Assembly (NCBI GenBank): GCA_021399445.1
Contig: JAJTUQ010000001.1
Coordinates: forward strand, 5,766,001 to 5,830,000
DNA: 64,000 nt
Origin: Xylogone sp. PMI_703
Lineage: Eukaryota > Ascomycota > Leotiomycetes
Direction of reading: 5' to 3'
Shown piece by piece: positions 34,696 to 47,485 of this stretch. Below the pieces are notes generated by a model. That model worked only from the letters and a program-made list of their open reading frames with translations. It did not search any database and was not told where the DNA came from. Position numbers and translations under genes: made by a program. The first letter of the stretch is position 1; every line of letters starts with the position of its first letter.

Positions 34696-36393
34696 TAATA
34701 TGCATATGGAAATAAAGTGGTGGATCTCCTTTCAGTTACGCTGCACCATGTAGAATTATAACTATACCTAAAATCACTGATGACAATCGATAAGGAGCTT
34801 AATTGAGTATAAAAGGGTGGGACCATCCTTTTCGTGGCTAGTGTGCTACCCCTGAATTCTGTGCTGTATGCCTGAATTTATGCCTGGCGTGTCTGGAAAC
34901 GCCGTGCGATTCGCGTATAGTGGTATGTTGGATGCCTGAGTGCCTGGCCGGGGGGTGTTGCAGTGGGCTATCTGTTTGCACCGCTCTCACTGCACATCAC
35001 ATAGGGGCCCGTTCCTGCCCAGGAGTGGTTCGCGATGCAACAAACAAGGGCAGACTCGCTCTTCGGACAACCGTTTCACCATTACAAACTGCAGCATTTG
35101 CAGTAGCATTATCATTCTTACGGTCCCTCCGTGCCAGCGTATGATTGCTGCTTTGTAGCATCGAGGTCTGGATCAGGGCTCTTCTGTTCCTCGCCGTCGC
35201 CATTTCAGGCCCCCGCTGTTTAATTACTGCTCCAGTCGACGGCAAGGGAGGCGCTTCTCTTTCTTGCTTGGGAACCACATTTCAATTTTCAATTTCGATT
35301 CCAATTCCGATTTGAATCTCATTGCCAGCTACGGTAGAGCCGTGGCTAGCTAGTGGGTGATGACTGGTAGTTAGAAGTTAGCCAGTAAACCAGATTTCAC
35401 TGGTTCGCAGCCGCGGAAGGTCCCCTCCTCCGTACCCTTTCGTTCTGCGACCCCTGGCGTCCCAATCGTACACGAACCTTCGAGCGATCCAGCTTCATAA
35501 CTTATCATTATTATCCTTTGCATTCTCTCCACCAAACACTCTCGCCTGCCGTACGTCCACACTCCTGCCAAGTGCACCTAGAGACGATTGCTTCTAGCCC
35601 GAGCCCTGGATTCAACTTTTATTTAACTGACTGACTGCCAAAGTGTACGTGCGAGCCGCTGAAGATCCGTGCCAGGAGAGAAGGACCGGTGGACCAGGTT
35701 CCACCGCAAGGCGAAAAGACGGTTGGATTTTCCCTCGAAACCACCAGCTTGCTCTCCAGCAGAGCCAGATATCGCATCCTTGAGACGCTGCCGACTGGAT
35801 TACTCTAGTCGCCCTGCGTGTGACTTCTTCCCTCGCCTTGAGGAGACACAAGGGCCTTGACAGGACGATGTTCAACTGGTTCTAAGCAAACCTGCACACC
35901 CTTACTTCTTGTTCTTCTGCTTCTTGCCCGACCGGCCCTCGCCGTCCTCACAGGGATAGATTTTTTTTCTTGCACTAAGTAGGTGCGTCGAACTTACGGA
36001 AGCCTTTCCTTTCCAGTCTGATTTATGCCCGGCTCATTGCTGATTGATGTTTGCGCGTAGGCTCGCGGCGGATGTGACTCGCCTTGCTTCCCCTCTCTCG
36101 ACATCACACATATTACGGTTTTCCAATTCACGCCCCATCACTTATCGTTATCTCGATGACTATGGAGAATAACGTGTAGGGCACGTAGTTCCTGCACATT
36201 ATCCGCTGGTCAGACTTTGTACGAGTAATAGATTATTTGGCCGCCGGCACACCGCAGTCCTCTTGCTGCAGCTATTTGAATCTCAAACTTCTACTGATTG
36301 ATTTATTCAAGCGCGTTGTTGCAGCCTCTGACCTACAGGTTTGCGAGTGCGCTTCCTAATTTATGTTCAGTGAGGATAGTACGTCAATCCGAC
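34696..36393. other. Intergenic region upstream of MIT-domain gene
   Basis: About 1.7 kb, more GC-rich from about 34.9 kb. Likely promoter and long 5' leader of the next gene, with a short T-run near 35.96 kb. No other coding or RNA feature seen. Confidence 0.5.
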
Positions 36394-39300
36394 ATGCACT
36401 CCTTCAACGCCAGTGAACGGCGACAACCTTTCCAAATCGCAACCAATTCTTCCACCAACTCCTCCACTGTCACAGTCCAGCCCATTGCTACTCCTTCGCA
36501 GTCGAGGGCTCTGCCCGCGACTATCCCGCGTAACGCACCTTTTGCACCTCACGCAGTCAATGGGGGCCTCACTGACTTCTCTAATTCAGTGACGACTTCA
36601 CGGCCTCGGCGACGATCCAGCACGACGCACAGTCGGTCTAGCAGCTTGGGTGGGGGGAAAGACGGGCTCGTGAATCTAGATCGGTGGTCGCAGTCTACTA
36701 TCTCGAGTAAGGGTTCGGTACAGCACAAGAGATCAAGCAGTTTTGGCCGCCGATTGAGTTTCAGCGGTGCCGGTACATTCAATTTTGGATCATCTGGCTC
36801 TACAGGCAGCCAGCATCAGTCTCCATCGAACAAATTGCAAAAGTCTCGGCCATCCACGGCGAATAGTCCATCTGGACCACCGGCAACCCGACCGCCGATT
36901 GAGCCCCCGCCCAACCCCCAGGCGCTTCTGCCACCTATTGTCACATTACCACACCTCCAGCAAGGTACAAGTGCGGGTTCAACGCCGCTTACTGGTACCC
37001 CAGGTGTCCTTACACCTTCAACTGCCGGATTGTTGTCGGCTGCAGCGCATTCGGTCGTCCCGGATTATTTTGGGGGAGGGTGGGAAAACTCACCGCCCAC
37101 GAACTACTCGCGAACGAGATCTTCTTCGAAATCAAAAGTAATCCACGTAGACCACTCGCAGGTCGCCTCATCCGGTCCCAGCACCAACGGAAGTGCGGCG
37201 AGGCGCCCCTCTGCCAGTGTCGACGCTAACGGGTCTCAATCTCGAGGACATTCCAGGAATCGATCGCACGCTGGAAAGGGGAGCACAGATACAGGATCGT
37301 CTAGAGATCGCGGAAATAAGCCGCCATCACAGAAAGCCATGTTGTCTAAAGCTTTACAGAAAGCCAACACGGCTGTTCTTCTTGATAATGCTCAGAACTA
37401 TGAGGGAGCTATGCTTGCTTATTCCGAAGCTTGCGAACTTCTTCATCAAGTCATGTTGCGCACTGCTGGTGACGATGATAGGGGCAAGCTTGAGGCAATT
37501 GTAAGTCAAAAGATTTTTTTTAAATGATTCTCATGCTTAATATTGTTTTATCAAGTCTTTCTATTTCAAATAATCCCCGTAATGTCTCATTCCTTGCGCT
37601 AACTTATCCAGCGTAATACTTACACCAATCGAATTGAAGAGTTGGAGAAGATGGCCTCTGATCCTGATGATGATGGCAAGGCTCTTCCTGCTAGACCTGA
37701 GAGCTTCTACAGATCGGATGATATGCAATTGCCGGATGATGAAGATGAAGACGATGAGGAACCTGCCATAATCGAGACCGCAACCGTAACGAGAATAGTA
37801 AACGATGATTCTTACATGCCGGAATTACAAAACCGCTCAATAGCCCCAGAAGATGTTCCCAGGCGGCGAGAGTCATTACTTCCATCGGCGTTTGATCAAT
37901 ATCAGTACAAGTACAGGAGTGCGCCGCAACAATCCTCTTATGACCGATCTTACTCCAAACCCGCCATGCAGGAGCGTATAGTTGAGACAAACCTTAGACT
38001 CGCTCCACCTTATGACCCTCAATATATGCCACCCCCCTTATCTCCTCGCCGAGCGCGCTCACCAAACTTTCAGGAGAGGCCTAGTAACTATTCAGAACGG
38101 CTGCAACCTTATGACTCACCAGACCGGAAACCCGCGAACAAAGGGCCAAATCCAGCGCACATGAGAGCACCTAGTAATGAATCAATGTCATGGTTGGATA
38201 CGATTGACGAGTCTGGTGCATCCAGCGCTTCCTCTGTTCACTCAAGGACTTCCTCACTGGGGGTACGCCGAAAGCGAATACGTGCTGCTAGCGGAGCCAC
38301 TGAGGCCGAATTTGATGCTGCCTTAGACGCTGCTGTTGAAGCTGCATATGATGATGGCTTTGAGCCTGCCGAGGATTCGGAGGCTGAACCTGAGAGCTTT
38401 GACTACGATGACGAGGACGAAGTTATTGCAAGCGTGAGACGGAGAGTAGAGCTCGCAAAGGAGAGAGTGCGTCAAACTGAGCGAGAGGCTGCCCTGCAGG
38501 AAGCACAAGAAGAAGAGAAGATGTTGATTCTTCAGCGACAAGATACGAGAACTACTGTCGACACGGACACTAGAAACGAATCCGAGGAAGAAGAGCGGAT
38601 ACTAGAGGAGATGACACGAGGGTTTGTGATGGACGAATTCGAATTTGGTTTACAATCCAAATCCTCTCTACCCAGGGAATCAGATTCCAGTGGCTTTTCG
38701 GGTAGAACATGGAATAGCTCAATCGTCTCCAATCCTAATACAGCAGGTACAGCGCTGTCTACAGTGACCGAGGACTCAGCTGCTCCTCAAGTACCGCCGC
38801 CAAAAACACCACCCTCTACGTATCCACCACCTCCCAGCCAAGCACTACCTCAACCTCCGCCATTACTTGATGGCCCTCCTCCCACGCCCCAAAGTGTCCG
38901 CGCTAGACGTCTTTCAGGACAGAATGCAAAGCAGCTTAAGATTGAGACGTCGGTCAGAGAACTTAAAGAGGTTCCAGAACAGGTTACCAGCGCAGTACAA
39001 CCTGCGTCGATGCCACCAACTCGAGTGCCACCCCAACCGAAAACCGCCGGGCTCCCGCAGAGGCAGCCTCTATCAGCGGCTTCAAATCGGCCCCCAGTCC
39101 CTCAGTCTGCTCGGCAAACATCTTCACCGTTTCACGGTCCCAGTCCATCAGATGCAGCAACTCAACCCGCCTCAGCCATTGGACAAACTTTGCCTAATGA
39201 TAGCCAGTCAAGTGTGACATTACCTCAATCAGGCTCTCCAGGTCGCAGTCAATCCAGGGCTGGTATAAGAAAGAACTTCTCATCATCAAGCTTGAAAAAT

Positions 39301-40467
39301 ATGAGAGCTCGGAATCCGTCTATTTCCAATTTGGATGATGAGCCTAATATGTCTCCTATCACTCCATCCAGCTCACATTTCAATCTTCGGGATCCAACTC
39401 ACAGACTACCTGCAATGCCATCATTGCCGACCCCTATTGCTACGGCTTTCAAAGAAAAGTTGAATGTCATTCCATCTGGTGGTTTACATCTTTTTAATAA
39501 TGATATCCACTCTCCAGAAATGCCGGGCTCCCCAAATCCACTAACTCCTGATGGACCAATTCCTTTAGAACCTTGTCCTAATGAGTTCCTCCTTCGGCCC
39601 TTCTGGCTCATGAGGGCACTCTACCAAACAATCGCCCATCCCAAAGGTGGCTACCTCTCTACAAAACTGTTTGTGCCACGCGATGTGTGGCAGGTAAAGG
39701 GGGTCAAGATCAAGGCTGTAGAGGATAAGATTACGAACTGCGACTTTTTGACTGCAGCTCTTCTCAAGCTAAGTAAGGTGGACACATTCGATGCAGATGC
39801 CGTCCTTGAGGAAATGCAATCTCTAGAGACCATATTAGAACAAGTCCAGGCAACTCTTACAAAGAAACTAGGTAACGAGGTTGGCGTTCAGGGCTCAGGT
39901 AGTTTGTTTAAGGAGGCTGCACCTGGGACGGAAGCGGAAGCTAGCAACTCCTCGAAAACTGCCAGTGTATCGAGCAAATCCTCTTTTTCGTGGCGAAGAC
40001 TGAGATCAAAGAACTCTGCGGCAGCCTTATCCAGCTCATATGTCAGTAAGACAGCATCCATCGAGGCTAAAGATGGATTAGCAACAAGCACTCTCCCAAT
40101 GATGACATCCTCCATAAAGCCTCGATTCGCAAAACGAGATGTCAACCAGGTACAATTTTCTGGCCCTAATGCAAACTACATGGGAGCTCTTGCCCGTCTT
40201 TTTGATGCTGCACAAACAATTGGTAAGTTGAACATTCATGCTATCATCCGAGTTCTGAGACTAATGACGTTTTCTTCAGACCAAATCGCCCGCCAGGTAG
40301 AAGATCCCGGTCTTAAGCATGCCGATAAGACCCAAGTCGGACTGGAGCTTTGCACTCGTCATGCCGCCGAATTTTTCGCTTTCTACATATGCCGATTCGT
40401 CCTCACAGACATTGGTTTACTCCTCGATAAGTTTATTAAACGGGGCAGTGAATGGGTTCTTGTCTAA
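36394..40467 (+). CDS. Large MIT-domain protein of unknown function
   Basis: Exons 36394-37500, 37612-40222 and 40280-40467 give 1301 residues. Residues 1-310 are disordered and Ser/Pro-rich. An MIT domain (about 313-385, from KAMLSKALQKANTAVLLDNA to NRIEELEKM) is split by intron 1; MIT domains bind ESCRT-III tails, so a role in endosomal sorting or membrane scission is a reasonable inference. Then come an acidic patch (PDDEDEDDEEP), a charged helix (about 615-680, RRRVELAKERVRQTEREAAL) and a long Pro-rich linker. A conserved-looking folded C-terminal region begins near LEPCPNEFLLRPFWLMRALY and runs to the end. Intron 2 is 57 nt with no in-frame stop, so it is easily missed; retention would add 19 residues. 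First in-frame ATG used. Confidence 0.85.
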
Positions 40468-41199
40468 ATATGCAAAAGATCTCTCACGCCACTCATCGGT
40501 TGTCTAATTATCTCACACCGAACTGCAATGCTTTTTCTCTTTTATTCATAATTCCCCTGTTTTTGCTTTGAAAGTGTAGTATGCATAGCCTGCCTGCCGC
40601 TGAAATTTCATTTATATCCTGCTTTTAACGTGGGTACGTGGGTACGAGTCATGATGCACGGCGCTCTATGTTAGAAGAGGGACGCTCTCATTTATTTTAT
40701 CTTTGTTATTTGCCTATGGCAATACTCGGTTCATTGATACCAGACATATTTCAAGTTCAGCTTGTGCTTATTCATTCTTACATTTCTTATTTCTACAGTC
40801 GCAGTTATTTGGCAGGCAAAGGGGACCCATCCATGGGAAGAAACTCGTGCAATATAAAGTCGGTCAATACCGGCCCTCACTTGTGAGATATATAGTGGAA
40901 ATATCACCAAAGCAGATGGCTTGTAGGTCCAAGCAGCATTTTTACTAAGCACATTTTTGCTTCTTCCACAAAAGATGATTAGTGTGATCCTGAAATTTAC
41001 TCTCATTGCTCACGTATAACGTACACTACGTGGCAATATCCCGAGGAAACTACGAGAAAACGTAGCTCTTGGTCTACCAACTTCTGATTTTTGATAACAA
41101 TTGGATGCACTACATGTAGTAGTGTAAAAACGTACTTGTGAAATAAAAACAAACCGCCTCTTATTCATATGCTCAATTAACTTTTGTCCTAAAGACGCC
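40468..41199. other. Convergent 3' region MIT gene / fimbrin
   Basis: About 730 nt between facing stop codons. Contains overlapping short frames without protein character. No terminator or RNA gene recognised. Confidence 0.55.
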
Positions 41200-43390
41200 T
41201 TATGCCTGCATCTTCTCATACGTCGCCATTAGTGAACCTAGAGAGAAAGAGACAATTAGCATGAATAACGTTCAAAACGAATGAATGCATAATATGAACG
41301 TACCAATAAATGTAGTTACTAATCTGCTACGAACCTGGCAGATATCTTCAGGGACCAGCCAGATTGTTGCGCCAAGCTTTCTAGCAATACTGATGCTCAA
41401 CTTCGCATTCATGTAAGCGTCTTCATCTGTTGTGCCAGGAGTAACTAAGTCATAGTCGACATAGCTGCTCTTAATTCCATTCAACACATCGAGCAAGAAA
41501 ACACCAGTTCCAATCGATGGGTCCTTAAGTGACCGGATAGAGGAGGTCCTTCCTCCCTTTCGGGACATGTCATTGGCCCATTTAACCATCTCTGCATCAG
41601 TTATCTCGCGCTTACCCAATCGCTGAGCCAGGGAAGTCAGAGTCTCAGAGATATCTTTGCGCATAAGTTGCCAGACGAATCCAAGTGTCAAGGTGCGGTT
41701 AGAGTCGGTAATATCGGCACCTTGGACTCCGACCAAGGAAAACCTGTGTTGCTTGCCAAGCTCAATAACGTAGTTTGTATTCTCAACAGCCTTAAATCTG
41801 GACAGTCCCGCGCCACTTGCAGGTGGCTTATTAACATGGCGCCAATTAACAGAGCCTTTGACCACTTTATCAAATGCTTGCAGAAGAATAGTGCCATCCT
41901 GAAGATCATCATAGAAAGAGTTGACGGCAGGCTGAACGTCAAGACTGTTGAGCCAAAGTGTGAATACTCTTGCCTCTCGCTCACCTTCTGCATCAAAGTC
42001 GTCAACTGCAGCTTTCTCTTCTTCGGTAATAGGATCCAAAGCAGGATGAGTGTTGAAGAGATTAGCTACAAAGGCAAGATTAAGTCTTGGGTTTCCAGCA
42101 ACCAGAGATGAAGGAGTCAGGAACTTTCGGCAGCCGAGCTTGTCGGCGTTCTCAAGTACCTGTTCAGCTCTATCTAATAAATCTCTCGTCTGCAGAGGGG
42201 CGCGGGTGCAATGTTCTGGCGCGATTTGCGCCAATAGTACTGTATAGTTCTCCGCATCTTTAATGTCGCTGGAGAAATTTGCTACCCTACATTGAATTAG
42301 TATGACTTCTTTGAACCCATGTATTCAAGTTTTACCTTCGTGGCCAATTTGCAGCCTTCAAGTGATAGTTAACCCATCTCAATAGAATTTGTTCAGGAGG
42401 AAGTCTCAAGAACTGTTCAAGAGTTTCATCATCTTCCAACAGTCGGTATAACTCTGGGTGAAGCTTGATATCGATCTTTGAAAGTAGACCTCTTCGGATG
42501 ATCTGCCAGATAAGTCCCAGAATTAAATGCTCGCGCACCTCTATAATATCGCCACTACCAATATTGACAACTGAGCAGCCAATACCCTTGGCCGACTCGA
42601 TGACTATGTTGTTGTTCTCGGTCATCTGGAAGGCATTGAGCGACTTAATCTTCTTTCCAGGACGGTTAAGGACACGCTCATCAATAGTATCAGGCACACT
42701 ATCATTTATCAATTTCGCAAGCACCAGTCCATCTTTACACTCATCAAACATCTCGAAAGTGTCGGTAGGGAAAGGGAGACGAGAGCCAATATCGGGATCT
42801 CCGGCTAATACTGCATTGATATGGCGGGTAAACTCCGTCCTTTCGTCCTCATTGATTGTATGGGTAACGTTCGACGAAGAACCTTGGACCTGAATACGGC
42901 CACTGATGCTTCCCTTCGAAGCATGACCGCCAGTTTGTTGGGAGACAACGCCTGGGGATGCTTTAGCTGGTCCAGTAGATAGACGCTTCTGTGCGGGAGA
43001 CGATTCTCTCAATTTCGACACCAACTAGAATTTATTAATCTCCCAATACACGACTGTATGGCTATCAAGGTTTTGCTTACCCCAACAAAGTCTTCCAATT
43101 CAACCCTCCTGGACGAATCAAGATCGACCTCTTTCAAAGCTTGCCTAACGACATCGTATGGCTGCCTTTCACTGGCCTGGGTCGCCTTTATAGCTGTAGC
43201 TTCGTCGATATAACCCTTATCATCTACATCTAGTTTACGGAATGCGTCTTGGAGACTGAAGATCTCGGATTGGTCAAACTGAGGAAATTTCCTGATCAGA
43301 AGAGAAGTTAGTCGGTGTCCAGCTGAGGAATGTCGTGTCATTGTACATGAGCGGGGTATGAGCTTACCTCTGTAGCTTAATGACATTCAT
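41200..43390 (-). CDS. SAC6: Fimbrin (actin-bundling protein)
   Basis: Cross-links actin filaments in patches and the subapical collar, needed for endocytosis and polar growth. Exons on the - strand: 43390-43368, 43291-43081, 43024-42336, 42286-41304 and 41237-41200, all in phase, 647 residues, the usual fimbrin length. The N-terminus has an EF-hand pair: DAFRKLDVDDKGYIDE is well formed, LKEVDLDSSRRVELEDF weaker. Four calponin-homology domains follow in two tandem actin-binding modules; typical CH pieces are DGLVLAKLINDSVPDTIDER, LNAFQMTENNNIVIESAKG, DLQDGTILLQAFDKV and GVFLLDVLNGI. It ends SLMATYEKMQA in a 38-nt last exon. The first exon has only 23 nt. Divergent from the thioesterase gene with about 0.8 kb between starts. 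Confidence 0.96.
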
Positions 43391-44192
43391 ATTTGAGCCT
43401 CAATACAATGTCAAAGTGAATCACTCGTGAGTTCTATTCTCCCTGGCCACGACAAAGGAAATGGACAGTTGAAATGCCGCAAGGTGAGGGACGTTGCGAC
43501 AGTTGCTCTTAACCGGTGATTTGCCAATGGAGGAGCGCGCTAATCTCAGCAGTTCTCAGGTCTACACGGCCGTAACGAGCCCAAATGTACTCTGGACGAA
43601 GAACTGCAGCCTGCTGAGCAATGTGAGGTCCTCTGGAAACGCCTAGATATGTTAAGAGTTGTGCTTTGGTATGTGGGCTGTGCTGGGACGCTCGCCCCGC
43701 GATCACTGCGTCAGCAACCTGCTACGAGCCTGCGCCCACTCAGGTAAGCGAGAGGGCGCTTTACGAGTACTCAACCAGCCACTACCAGCCCCAGCCTTTG
43801 GGTGCGCTGGGAAGATTCCACACCACAACTGAGCTGGCTCTATGACAGCTCCACGTTGTCTCTTCGATGGGCCTTCCCCTGATATTTTTGTGTCTGAGCT
43901 CTTTCCTCCTCCCCATCTTCATAAACCCTTCCGGTGCTCAATACTTGTGAGATTGCCAATTCTCCGCATCATTTAATTACGACTGCTTCTTCGTCAGCTC
44001 TGAGACACCTGGTGCCCTATATATTCTCTGCCTTGCGCGCTGTGCAGCATATGTACATAGATTGCTATCATCCATACTGCCACCTAAATCGCTGACGACG
44101 CAAACTTCATCGCCACCCAACCTCAATCGCGAGATATCCCATCAGGCACCAGACGTTCGGACACCAGTCCCACACCTCCCGCAGTTCGTACT
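43391..44192. other. Divergent promoter region fimbrin / thioesterase
   Basis: About 800 nt between two starts pointing outward, so it must hold both promoters. It includes CT-rich patches near 43.9 and 44.1 kb. No individual site is assigned. Confidence 0.55.
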
Positions 44193-44627
44193 ATGGAAAT
44201 ATCAGAGCTAGACCACGTGAAGGAAGTATGGCAGAAGCTCCAGGGAAACAGCCCCATCTATGACTTTCTCTTGCCAGATGTAAAGATTGTATCGGCAATC
44301 AAGGGCAAATTTGTAGCCCACCTTGTCTTAAAGCAGAACCATGTCAACTCACGGGGGACAATCCATGGAGCTGTGAGCGCTACCTTGGTTGATTGGAGTG
44401 GTGGTATGGCTATTGCAACCCACGGGCTCGAGAAGACGGGCGCCAGCATTGATATTCACATTACCTACGTCTCAACTGCACAAGTCGGTGACACAATTGA
44501 AATTGAGGCTCTAGCCAATAAGGTTGGTAGAACAATGGCCTTTACAACCTGCAAAATATCCAAACTTGTAAATGGGAAAGCAGGGCCGATTGTCGCGACG
44601 GCCAGTCATACCAAGTATCTCAAATGA
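44193..44627 (+). CDS. Hotdog-fold acyl-CoA thioesterase (ACOT13/THEM2-like)
   Basis: Intronless, 144 residues, the normal size for the single-hotdog PaaI/THEM2 family that hydrolyses acyl-CoA to free acid and CoA as a tetramer. The core motif is present: HVNSRGTIHGAVSATLVDW, with the Asn, the HGA turn and the catalytic-type Asp in the expected order. The central beta strands (SIDIHITYVSTAQVGDTIEI) and end (IVATASHTKYLK) also fit. No targeting sequence is evident, though such enzymes may act in mitochondria or the cytosol. Substrate chain length cannot be inferred. Start is the only sensible ATG. Confidence 0.9.
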   Translation: MEISELDHVKEVWQKLQGNSPIYDFLLPDVKIVSAIKGKFVAHLVLKQNHVNSRGTIHGAVSATLVDWSGGMAIATHGLEKTGASIDIHITYVSTAQVGDTIEIEALANKVGRTMAFTTCKISKLVNGKAGPIVATASHTKYLK

Positions 44628-44925
44628 ACCCTTGAACGACCTGCTTTACTGTGACAACATCACAGACCATATGCACCCTGTCGAAGCGAAGAGAGGAACA
44701 CGAAAATTGAATACCGAACTCCTCTTAGTTCGCCCCCTTCTAGTAGTAGTCGTGGTAGTCTGGTAGATTTTGTAGCTTGTTAATGAGAGCGCCTCCTTCT
44801 AATACACCTGAGGTACTTAAAAACTTTTTACCTCTGGAATTTTCGGAAATCATTTTATCCACACACCAAAATCCCTTGACCTAAACAATTGCACCTAGAC
44901 AATTGCAGAGACCATCTTATAAAAT

Positions 44926-45956
44926 ATGTCTGTCTGTAGCATATGTTCTCAGGATCTGGTTGTTGACCTAGATCCGCAAGATTTTGATGAGGCTACGTCG
45001 TCTGCTGCTGGGGGTTCTGAAGCTGTCGTTCCTGATGACGTTCAAATTCTTCAATGCGGCTGCCATTTCCATTGGTAAGTAATTTATACATATTGTTCTG
45101 AGTTTATTTCACTATTGTTATAGCTGCGCATAATCCTCAATTATATCCTCTTTATGAATATGACCACCACGCACTTTCGGGAGGTAGTTACAATTAGAGG
45201 GTACGCTTGGCAGGGAAGTGTTTGGCATATCCCCAAAGGAATACATTGGCAATGATTATCGTAGACATTTCAGTCTGGGAATCTGAGAATAAATGCTAGA
45301 AAGATATGTGAACTGACGATGAAAGGCAATGCTTACTTGATGAATCGACCAAAATCATCAATACCTTCTCTTGCCCGGCATGCAATACACATATCCTCTC
45401 TTCAAGTAGCAGTGCAGCACAGAGTTTGGATGGAATTAAGCTACTGACTCGATACCACAATGAAGGTGGAATCCAGGAGAATCTTGACATTATGGGATTC
45501 GTTAGGGAGGAGGCATATCTGGACGCCAATCCTTGGGCTCGGCCGGCAAGGGCATTTCTTACCATGTGTGTAGAAGGTGATGTCAACGGGATGGTGGAGC
45601 AGCTGAAGGCTATGGAAGAAGATCCTATAGAGGGCGACATCTCCCCAACGGACCTTCTTCGATATCAAGACGACTTGGATGATATGAAAACCGGTCTTCA
45701 TATGGCCATTGAAAAAGAGCAGGAGGAAGTCGTTTGGTTATTATTATGGCTGGCTTCCAACCTCAGTACAGAGGCTTTTCCGGATGAGGTCTCTCACGCA
45801 GCAAATACTATGGAAATCGGACGAGAAACTGCCCACGGTACTGATATAAGGAGCTTACGGGATAGCAGTGGTTCTACTGCCGCTGATATAGCAAAAAGAA
45901 ATGGTACAAATAGATGGGCAGGGATACTTGCAGCTGGTATTCTCGAACCCCGATAA
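44926..45956 (+). CDS. RING-CH-like zinc finger plus ankyrin-like protein
   Basis: Exons 44926-45074 and 45326-45956 join in phase and give 259 residues. Cys4, Cys7, Cys44, Cys46, His49, Cys52, Cys66 and Cys69 form C-x2-C...C-x-C-x2-H-x2-C...C-x2-C, which matches the C4HC3 RING-CH arrangement. That suggests an E2-binding ubiquitin ligase, but this is inference. The Trp50 codon spans the 251-nt intron, so the finger is only visible after splicing. The rest is alpha-helical, with two ankyrin-like pieces (KTGLHMAIEKEQEEVVWLLL and SGSTAADIAKRNGTNRWAGI). The acceptor is an AAG just behind a CTGAC branch. I do not know a named orthologue. Confidence 0.75.
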
Positions 45957-46341
45957 TACCCAACCGTTTTCAATCCATCAATAGATATCCTTTAAGGCAC
46001 ACCTACATATCATCATTAAAAATTGGTGAAGTACCGCTGAGAGTTGCAAATAAACAAAAATCGTATAGAACATAGGTAGAGAAGTCACTCTTATTGTTAC
46101 AGATCCTAACTACCTAGATCCTCATGCACACTAGATAAAACTGATCGAGGCGATTGTATAGTAATGCTTCATAGCCCCTTTCTTAAATAACTTTTTGACT
46201 TTTTTAAAACAGCCCCCTAGACAGGTTACAGTTCTTTTCCCTCTAGCCATACTTAAATTGGCGCCAATTCTGCGCTCCTTTCTATACACCCATGCATGAT
46301 TCTCCTTTGGTGTGTAATCTACTAATTTATCTGACTAATAT
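45957..46341. other. Convergent 3' region RING-CH gene / OST3
   Basis: About 385 nt between facing stops, AT-rich. No feature recognised beyond presumed 3' UTRs. Confidence 0.55.
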
Positions 46342-47485
46342 CTAAGAGAAAGGAGGCAGCCAGAAGGGATAGCCGCCGTTCTTGATCCTGAAAACGCTCA
46401 GCAAGAAACTATACATCATGAAGACTACACCTCCCCAGACAATTACCGAGACTTGTTGGAGTCTTGGATCAGCAATACGGGGTGTTTTGAGGGCTAGAGT
46501 TATCGTGGCAAAGGATAGGAGCCCATCTAGAATAAACATGTTAGAAGTTGAGATTAAGTGATATCATGCAATGACTTACACATAGCTCCAACAATCTGTG
46601 TCTCTAAACCAAACTGGTTGGAGAAGCCACCAGCAAAGTACGCGACACCTCCTCTTCCATCACCCGCAACGTATGGCACCTTTCGGATATGATTGAACAT
46701 GTGTCCGCTTGTGAACAGAAGAATTGCAATCAGGCTTATAGCAGCCCAGACATTACGGTTTTGGATAACAGGGAGGAGATATGGCCATGCAACACTGAGG
46801 AAGGTGACCGTACCCAGAAGAGTTGTGGTCAGAGCAATTATTCGAATCCAATTTATCGGTCTCTGTACAGGTGGATGAGGCCGATCAGGGAGGTGGCGTG
46901 TAATCCAGGCATGAATCTGCTCAGCAGATTGAGGTCTAAATTATTAGCACCATTTTTGTACTTGCCAATGCTTAAGGGAAATCGTACCCGCTTGTAAAAT
47001 CAAAGCGTACAGGGCTGCTATCTGCAACCGCAAACGGGCCAGTTGTTGGTCGGAAGAATAGAAGAATAGGGGCTGTTTGTAATCCAAGCTGATGATAATC
47101 AGTATATTTGTGTTTTCTTCATCCTGCAAAGTCTTACAGATTGAAAAGTTCCTCTACCGTCTGCAAAATCTAGAGTTGCATAGATCAAACGTGAAGAACC
47201 GTCTCTGTCTCCTTTGACCCAGCTCTTTGCCAAGATATCCCATTCTGGCTGGAAATCCCGACATAATTGACAGCCAAACTTGGCTTCTAGTGCTGTCAAC
47301 AAGACTGCGACAGAATGATTGCGAGGTAGAGCTGTCAATTGATCATATGTGCTATCCTTGAGTTTCACAGGGACGGAAGTGAGTGACTTTAAGTGGAATC
47401 GTTCGAATACTCCTTCACCAGACTTCTTTGCACCTAAAACGGTCAAAGGTAGGAGTGACAGGACCAATGTCTTTAGGAAAAGCAT
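46342..47485 (-). CDS. OST3: Oligosaccharyltransferase subunit Ost3/Ost6
   Basis: ER-membrane subunit of the N-glycosylation complex; its lumenal thioredoxin-like domain holds nascent chains by mixed disulfides so that sequons near cysteines are glycosylated. Exons on the - strand: 47485-47138, 47088-46988, 46935-46580 and 46526-46342 give 329 residues. A signal peptide covers residues 1-18 (LFLKTLVLSLLPLTVLGA). The redox motif C72-Q-L-C75 is intact, with the FFRPTTGPFA strand later. Four transmembrane helices fill the C-terminal half, starting IIALTTTLLGTVTFLSVAWP and including HMFNHIRKVPYVAG between helices. It ends in a Phe/Pro-rich tail (GGYPFWLPPFS). Introns are 44-52 nt. Ost3 and Ost6 cannot be separated by eye. 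Divergent with the coiled-coil gene. Confidence 0.94.
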
